Source: Prorocentrum cordatum
Taxonomy: Eukaryota; Sar; Dinophyceae; Prorocentrales; Prorocentraceae
Direction of reading: 5' to 3'
Assembly: GCA_963575745.1 (NCBI GenBank)
Contig: CAUYUJ010003912.1
Location: forward strand, 4,951-24,950
DNA: 20,000 nucleotides
Below, in pieces: positions 15,465-20,000 of this stretch (its first letter is position 1; each line of letters begins with the position of its first letter). A model generated the notes under the pieces. That model was not told where the DNA came from. It was given only the letters and a program-made list of their open reading frames with translations, and made no database searches. A program made the position numbers and the translations under genes.

Positions 15465-16140
15465 GAGCGTTATGATGATGGTGCTGTTGACGATGATGAT
15501 TATGATGGTTGTGGTGGTTGTGGTGGTGATGATGATGATGAAGTTGGTGATGGTGCTGATAGCGATGATGATGGTGATGCTGATTATGATGATGTTGGTA
15601 ATGACGATGATGACGATGATGATGCTGATGGTGGTGATCAGATGTTGTTGTTGATGGGGATGGTATACATAATGGTACGCATGATGATGATGCTGATGAT
15701 TGTGATGCTGCTGCTGATGATGGTGATGATGATGTTGTCGACGGTGATGACATTGTGGTGATGATTGTTGAGGTGATGAAGATGGCGATGCTCTTGGTGA
15801 TGATGCTGGTGGTGATGCTGATTATGGTGGTGGTGATGGTTTCGATGGTGATGGTGATGATGTTGCTGATGCTTGCTGATAATGATGCTGACGATGCTGA
15901 TGATGATACTGATGATGTTGATGATGCTGCGGATGATGAGTGTGATGATGCTGATACTGATGGTGATGATGATGCTGGTGGTGATGATGATGATTCGGAT
16001 ATTGATGATGGAGGTGAGAATGATGATGGTGATGATGCGGAGGATGAGGATGCTGCTGCTGCTGCTGATGATGATGATGATGTTGATGATGATGAGTATG
16101 GGGAGGAGGATGAGGAGGTCGATGGTGATGATGCTGAATG
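15465..16140 (+). repeat. Second GATGAT/GATGCT triplet array
   Basis: About 675 bp of (GATGAT), (GGTGGT), (GATGCT) and (GCTGCT) mixtures, the same class and strand sense as 9505-10227. It tails off into GGAGGATGAGGAGG at about 16110-16210. Frames encode Met/Val or Asp polymers, so this is not a gene. Confidence 0.92.
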
Positions 16141-16324
16141 ATGATGTTGAGGAGGTCGATTATGAATAACGTCGATGGATATGGGGAGGATGATGGGGAG
16201 GATGATGCTGGCGCTGTTGCTGCAGATGATGTGCGCGCCAGGAAGAAGGCCAGTCGCCGAGGGATCGCTGCAAGCCCAAATCAAGTGTCGCAGAGCTCTG
16301 GCGGCCAGCCCACACTCACTTGAG

Positions 16325-16819
16325 AAATTTGTCAGTGGTTGCCGGCTCTGCACAGTCTGCCTCGTGAAGTTTGACGGTTGTGATCTCATTTGTGTTGCGG
16401 GCGCGGTCTGTCGCCTTCCCTCGGTCGTTCCCGTGTCGGACGCGGCTCCTCTCTCTGGGTCTCCGAGGTTTATGGGTGACCGTTTCCAGCCGCTTGTGGG
16501 TGAGATCTTGGTTGGAGGCAAGAAGCGCTATGAGAGCCATATCCTGCACGAGAGGGCTGCTTCCTGGCTCATCAAGCTTTGTTCGGTCTGTGGGTGTGCG
16601 GCCACCGTTGACAGCTGTCACCTGGGCGCTCCCTGCAAGGCCCCCTCCACGCAAGGATCGGAAAACCTTGCTCGGCTGCGCGGTGGTGTCTGCCCTGGAT
16701 GCCGCGGACCCCCAGAGTCCCTCGGAGCGGCCCATGGGGTGGCGGCCTCGGGTGTCCTGACCTCCCCCCCAACTCGAGGTGGCAGGCCCTCAGGGGCCCC
16801 GGGTCCCTGTGGAGCTTGA
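16325..16819 (+). CDS. Cys-rich, zinc-finger-like coding segment, product unknown
   Basis: The + frame is open from within the triplet array to TGA at 16817-16819; the part before about 16320 is repeat-derived. Its core reads KRYESHILHERAASWLIK, then LCSVCGCAATVDSCHLGAPC (C-x2-C from about 16580), then STQGSENLARLRGGVCPGC. The arrangement H-x2-H, C-x2-C, C-x5-C followed by LxRLRxG resembles a short zinc-finger module I associate with dinoflagellate retroelement-like proteins, which is weak family recall. An upstream pair (CRLCTVC) may be another Cys site. No start codon outside the repeat is convincing, so this is probably an exon or a 3' fragment. It converges on the minus-strand remnant beginning at 16849. 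Confidence 0.42.
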   Translation, partial: KFVSGCRLCTVCLVKFDGCDLICVAGAVCRLPSVVPVSDAAPLSGSPRFMGDRFQPLVGEILVGGKKRYESHILHERAASWLIKLCSVCGCAATVDSCHLGAPCKAPSTQGSENLARLRGGVCPGCRGPPESLGAAHGVAASGVLTSPPTRGGRPSGAPGPCGA

Positions 16820-16848
16820 TGCATACCTGAGGCGCCGTGTTTTGCCTC

Positions 16849-17740
16849 CTACTGTGGCGGCAGTGATGGGCCAATGGTCCGCCACCACGCCAGCCGCTCC
16901 ACCTGGCTGTCCTGTTCTTTCGCCATCTCCTCCTGCTGGGTTTCCGCCGTCGTCTCCGCCACCTGCTGGCGCCAGAGCCTGCCGCGCTCGCTCGCTCCTC
17001 CTCCGCGTCCGTCGAGGCGTGCTCCACGAGCAGCCGCCGGGGCTTCGGGGCCGCCCCCTGCGCTCCCGCCTGGCTCGACGGATAGGCCGCTGCGCCCTCC
17101 TCCAGCCTCTTCTGTTCCTTCCTGCGGGTTCCCGGCCTGCGCCTCCGGCGGCCTGCGCGCCAGCTGACGCTGTGCCGCCTCCAGGTCCTTGCCCTTGCCC
17201 TTCAGTTCCCCTTTCGGGCCGTCGTGGAAGTCCAGCGCGGCCGTCGCCTGCCCTTCCACTCCTTCTTCTGCTTGCCGTGCTGCTTCACCTGGCGCGCCCG
17301 ACGCGCTGCCGAGCGCACCTCCTTCTTCGCCTCCTTGGCCCGATCCCGAGCCATCGTCGGCGGTGCTCTCCTCGGTGACCTGAGCTGGTGCAGTAGTTCA
17401 CGAATTGGTTCACCGCCCACTCCTCCTTCGCCGCCGCGAAGTAGCGTTGGACCAGCGCCGCTGGCAGGCCTGCCAGGCCGTGTCCCAGCCCGATCTCCCG
17501 CACCGACTGCGGCGCCTCCTTGAAGCCCTTGCTCGCGACCGCCCTGGCCTTCCAACACGCCATCGACCAGGATGCGCACAGCCTCGATCTCCCCGTAGGT
17601 CTGCTCGATGCTCTTGGCGAACCGCGCCACCAGACCTCCGGCGCAGCCCACGAGGCCGCCGCTGATGAGGAACTCGAGCCTCGTCAAGCCGCCATCGCTG
17701 CTCCCCAGGGCGGCCCCCTTCCCACGTGCGCCCTGGGATG
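16849..17740 (-). pseudogene. Frameshifted coding remnant, product unknown
   Basis: On the minus strand three frames in succession give non-repetitive protein: 17740-17560 reads EFLISGGLVGCAGGLVARFA and SIEQTYGEIEAVRILVDGVL; 17560-17380 reads CWKARAVASKGFKEAPQSVR and LVQRYFAAAKEEWAVNQFVN; 17370-17240 reads RDRAKEAKKEVRSAARRARQ; then 17259-16849 reads TAALDFHDGPKGELKGKGKD and ends QVERLAWWRTIGPS before a stop. Small indels near 17560, 17380 and 17240 would connect them. The amphipathic Lys/Arg-rich middle and a DFxDGPxGExKGxGxDL segment look like a Gag-like or other retroelement N-terminal protein, but I do not recognise the family. Upstream it runs into a GGA/CCT tract (poly-Pro), so its start is lost. 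Confidence 0.45.
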
Positions 17741-17753
17741 GCCCGCCCTGGGG

Positions 17754-17990
17754 AGGAGGCGGAGGAGGAGGAGGAGGAGGAGGAGGAGGAGGAGGAGGAG
17801 GAGGAGGGGGAGGAGGAGGAGGAGGCGGAGGGGGAGGAGGAGGCGGAGGAGGAGGAGGGGGGAAAGGAGGAGGAGGAGTAAGAGGAGGAGGAGGAGGGGG
17901 AGGAGGAGGAGGAGGAGGAGAAGGAGGAGGAGGAGGATCAGGAGGAGGAGGAGGATCAGGAGGAGGAGGAGTTGGAGGAGGCGGAGGAGC
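17754..17990 (+). repeat. GGA/GGC microsatellite
   Basis: (GGA)n with GGC, GGGGGA, AAGGAGG and GGATCA interruptions; poly-Pro or poly-Leu on the minus strand, poly-Gly on the plus. It abuts the upstream end of the minus-strand remnant. Confidence 0.92.
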
Positions 17991-18103
17991 AGCGCCGACG
18001 AAGGGCAGCCGGAGCCCGACCCGGCCGAGGCACGAGCACCGAGTCTCCGCCACCATCGTCGACGCCGTGGACGGGGACGCCATCCTCTGTGCTCCGGGCC
18101 GCA

Positions 18104-18279
18104 GTGGCGCGCGCCGATCCGTCTGGACGCCCGACGACGGCCGAGGATACCTGAGATCTGGGCGATCGAACTTTTTCGAGCCAGGCGCTGTCGCTCAATG
18201 TCGGGCCGCGGGGCCCTTGCAGATCGACGCATGAGCATGTGGCGCGCGCCGATCCGTCTGGGCGCCCGACGACGGCCGA
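18104..18279. repeat. Two direct copies of a 41-bp sequence, 135 bp apart
   Basis: GTGGCGCGCGCCGATCCGTC starts both copies (18104-18144 and 18239-18279), which differ at one position. On the minus strand each gives the same peptide (SSAVVGRPDGSARAT), but they are separated by 94 bp with no similarity to each other. Both contain the palindrome GGCGCGCGCC-like word. Confidence 0.85.
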
Positions 18280-18299
18280 CGACCCGGAGCCCCTCGCGT

Positions 18300-18560
18300 G
18301 GTGAAACAAATCACGGCGGGAGGGTTGTCGCGATGGTTTCGGCCTCCTGGGGGCCCTCACGGGGCCTCGGGGCCGTCAGCAGAACGACGCGGGAGTGACA
18401 ACGGGTCCCGTGGAAGGGGTCCAGACCTCTGGGGGTCGAGGTTGCGAAAAGCTCTTGACGCCTCGCGCACCCCCACCAGCCCATCCAGAAACGATCAGCA
18501 GGGGAGTTGGTAAATCAGGGACGGCTGGAAGCATGCAGTTGCGCGGCCGTCTTCAGAATA
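18300..18560. other. Spacer without recognisable feature
   Basis: Complex GC-rich DNA with short open frames on both strands. No motif, RNA gene or repeat identified. Confidence 0.4.
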
Positions 18561-18561
18561 C

Positions 18562-18742
18562 AAGGAACACAATTAGCTTCCCGCATTGAAGCTTAAATCG
18601 GTGCAAGATACGACGTGGTGCTCCCCGTGGTAAACGCCTCTAGCGCAGGTGGCTGCATCCACCCTGGGCCATGATTAGCAAGGATCACACGTAACTTCCC
18701 GCAGCGAAGTTTACAATGTAAACCAGTGCAAGATACGCCGTG
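18562..18742. repeat. Tandem duplication of about 118 bp, diverged
   Basis: AAGGAACACAATTAGCTTCC (18562 onward) and AAGGATCACACGTAACTTCC (18680 onward) begin two units that share CTTCCCGCA, GAAG(C/T)TTA and GTGCAAGATACG(A/C)CGTG in the same order. The second unit has an extra ACAATGTAAACC-like stretch. No coding role seen. Confidence 0.75.
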
Positions 18743-18789
18743 CAAGCGTCTCTGGCGGCGCGGACCCCATCGTAGAATCGGATGTTCTA

Positions 18790-19030
18790 TTCTTGGACCC
18801 TCTTAGGGCTCTCTTGGGGGTCTCTGGGGGCTCTCTTGAGGCTCTCTTGGAGCTCTTTTGGGGAGTCTTGGGGCCCTCTTGGGACTCTTTTGGGGGGTCT
18901 GGGAGGCCTCTTGGGGCCGTCTTGGACCCCTTCGCTCAAAAAGAGAGGGGTAGTAAATTTACGCCCCCCCCCCCCCTCGGAGGCCCCAGGGGCGTCTTGG
19001 GGCCCTTTTGGGCTGCTTCTCTTGACGCCT
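18790..19030 (+). repeat. Second CTTGGG-type minisatellite block
   Basis: Repeating CTCTTGGGG, CTCTCTTGGAG and TCTTTTGGGG words, then a C-run at 18964-18977 and further TCTTGGGGCCC words. Same class and orientation as 12581-13420. The Leu/Gly/Ser/Trp-rich frame through it is not taken as a gene. Confidence 0.75.
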
Positions 19031-19226
19031 CACCCATCGGAAGCGAAAAAGCGAAAAGGCAAAACACATTGTTCCCAACCATCCTGTGGTGTTGGGTCCT
19101 CGTTTTGAAGAGACGTCGCCCCGCGTTCCTCCTCTCCTCTCCTCCTCACCCTCCTTCCCCCTCCCCTTCCTCCCCCCTCCCGTCACTCCTCCCTCCTCTC
19201 TGCGTTTCACCCACCCAGTACAGCGC
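19031..19226. other. Spacer with a CT-rich tract
   Basis: About 100 bp of complex sequence, then TCCTCTCC/CCTTCC pyrimidine sequence at about 19129-19200, running up to the tandem repeat that follows. No gene seen. Confidence 0.5.
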
Positions 19227-19572
19227 TTCGTGGCCCCATAGGGAGCTCCACCGAAGGCCCCAGTGGCAGGGTTCGCATGGCGGCCCCGCCTGATTTCGGC
19301 ACCCCTCACACGGTTCGTGGCCCCATAGGGAGCTCCACCGAAGGCCCCAGCGGCAGCGTTCGCATGGCGGCCCCGCCCCATTTTGGCGCACCCCTCACAC
19401 GGTTCGTGGCCCCACAGGCAGCTCAGCTCCACCGAAGGCCCCAGTGGCAGGGTTCGCATGGCGGCCCCGCTTCATTTTGGCGCACCCCTCACACGGTTCG
19501 TGGCCCCATAGGGAGCTCCAGCGAAGGCCCATTGGCAGGGTTCGCATAGCGGCCCCGCCCCATTTTGGCGCA
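19227..19572. repeat. Four-unit tandem repeat, unit about 87-94 bp
   Basis: Units start at 19227, 19314, 19403 and 19497, each with TTCGTGGCCCCATAGGGAGC. Shared words are CGAAGGCCCCAGTGGCAG, GGTTCGCATGGCGGCCCCGC and CACCCCTCACACGG. Units 1 and 2 are 87 and 89 bp, unit 3 is 94 bp (it carries an extra CAGCT), and unit 4 is partial. One + frame stays open through two to three units, but unit length is not constant modulo three, so a protein repeat is unlikely. Confidence 0.93.
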
Positions 19573-20000
19573 GGAGGAGGTCTCGTTGTTCCAACCTACT
19601 TGACCACCAGCAAGGATTTCGGGCCCCCAACAAGTACCGAAACTCGAGGGTTCTCACACGTCGGGCCCTGGGAGGCCTTCGTCCGACACCGTCTCGACAC
19701 CGTTTCGACACTTTTTTCCGGGTGCTCGGAATCATGTCTGGGATGGGGTCCTTAAGTACGATTAGAGAAACACAACGCTCGGGACGAGCCGGGCACCCCC
19801 AGCACGCTTTCCGCGAGGCGCAGGTGCCAGCAGTCATCCAGAGGTTCAATCACCGGCGAAATTGCCAGGACCCTCACCTGAGAGCCTGGCGTTGCCTTTT
19901 GTTCACAGCGGGAGTCTTCGACCCATTTCGGGCCCCGGGACCCTCGCAGATCGATCCGGCTTTTCTTCGATTTTGTATTTTCGCTTTTGCATCTTCGATT
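19573..20000. other. Unassigned sequence at the window end
   Basis: Complex sequence with a CCGTTTCGACAC/CCGTCTCGACAC duplication near 19690-19710 and a T-rich end. A stretch at about 19931-19957 (CGGGCCCCGGGACCCTCGCAGATCGAT) weakly resembles one at about 18203-18229. No gene or RNA recognised. Confidence 0.5.

Overview
This window looks like nuclear DNA of a dinoflagellate. It is GC-rich and saturated with triplet and other simple repeats. It has no bacterial-style operons, and its largest recognisable unit is a decayed Ty1/copia-type retrotransposon whose polyprotein carries domains I associate with dinoflagellate copia elements. The high GC content and the density of GGA/CCT tracts would fit a Prorocentrum-like genome better than a Symbiodiniaceae one. 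That species-level guess is inference only; the dinoflagellate call rests on protein-family resemblance judged by eye.

Region 1 (about 181-8970, minus strand) is one nearly full-length copia element. It is bounded by two short direct repeats that behave as LTRs (181-331 and 8828-8970) and it lies inside a GGA microsatellite that flanks it on both sides. Read from high to low coordinate, the order is 5' LTR, leader, gag (three blocks), a zinc-knuckle remnant, a long degraded spacer, aspartic protease, a methyltransferase-like domain, integrase, hinge, reverse transcriptase, RNase H and 3' LTR. Domain order and many catalytic residues can still be read, but at least six frameshifts, several in-frame stops and changed active-site residues (protease D to E, reverse transcriptase YVDD to YVVD) show it is dead. 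It has been hit by younger events: 150-180 bp inverted-repeat insertions (2543-2694, 6876-7055, 7767-7940), a palindrome (7335-7386), and two GGA/CCT expansions, one bracketed by a duplicated 19-mer. The 7767-7940 insertion has a 3-bp target duplication and splits gag without changing the reading frame.

Region 2 (about 8971-12120) is almost all simple sequence that changes motif stepwise along the + strand: GGA, GGGA, GGGATGA, GATGCT/GATGAT, GGA, then CCT tracts. Only short non-repetitive islands break it.

Region 3 (about 11.4-14.4 kb) holds degenerate tandem repeats, two related copies of a fold-back element (12324-12464 and about 13463-13593), a CTTGGG-type minisatellite, a TCGG array and an AT-rich inverted-repeat element (14222-14388).

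Region 4 (about 14.4-18.0 kb) has the only non-copia coding candidates. These are a short + strand exon-like stretch (about 14411-14563), a + strand segment with a Cys-rich zinc-finger-like pattern (about 16325-16819), and a convergent, frameshifted minus-strand coding remnant (about 16849-17740). A second GATGAT array lies between the first two.

Region 5 (18.0-20.0 kb) contains small tandem duplications, a second CTTGGG block and a four-unit tandem repeat of about 90 bp. I see no intact protein-coding gene, tRNA, rRNA or CRISPR array.
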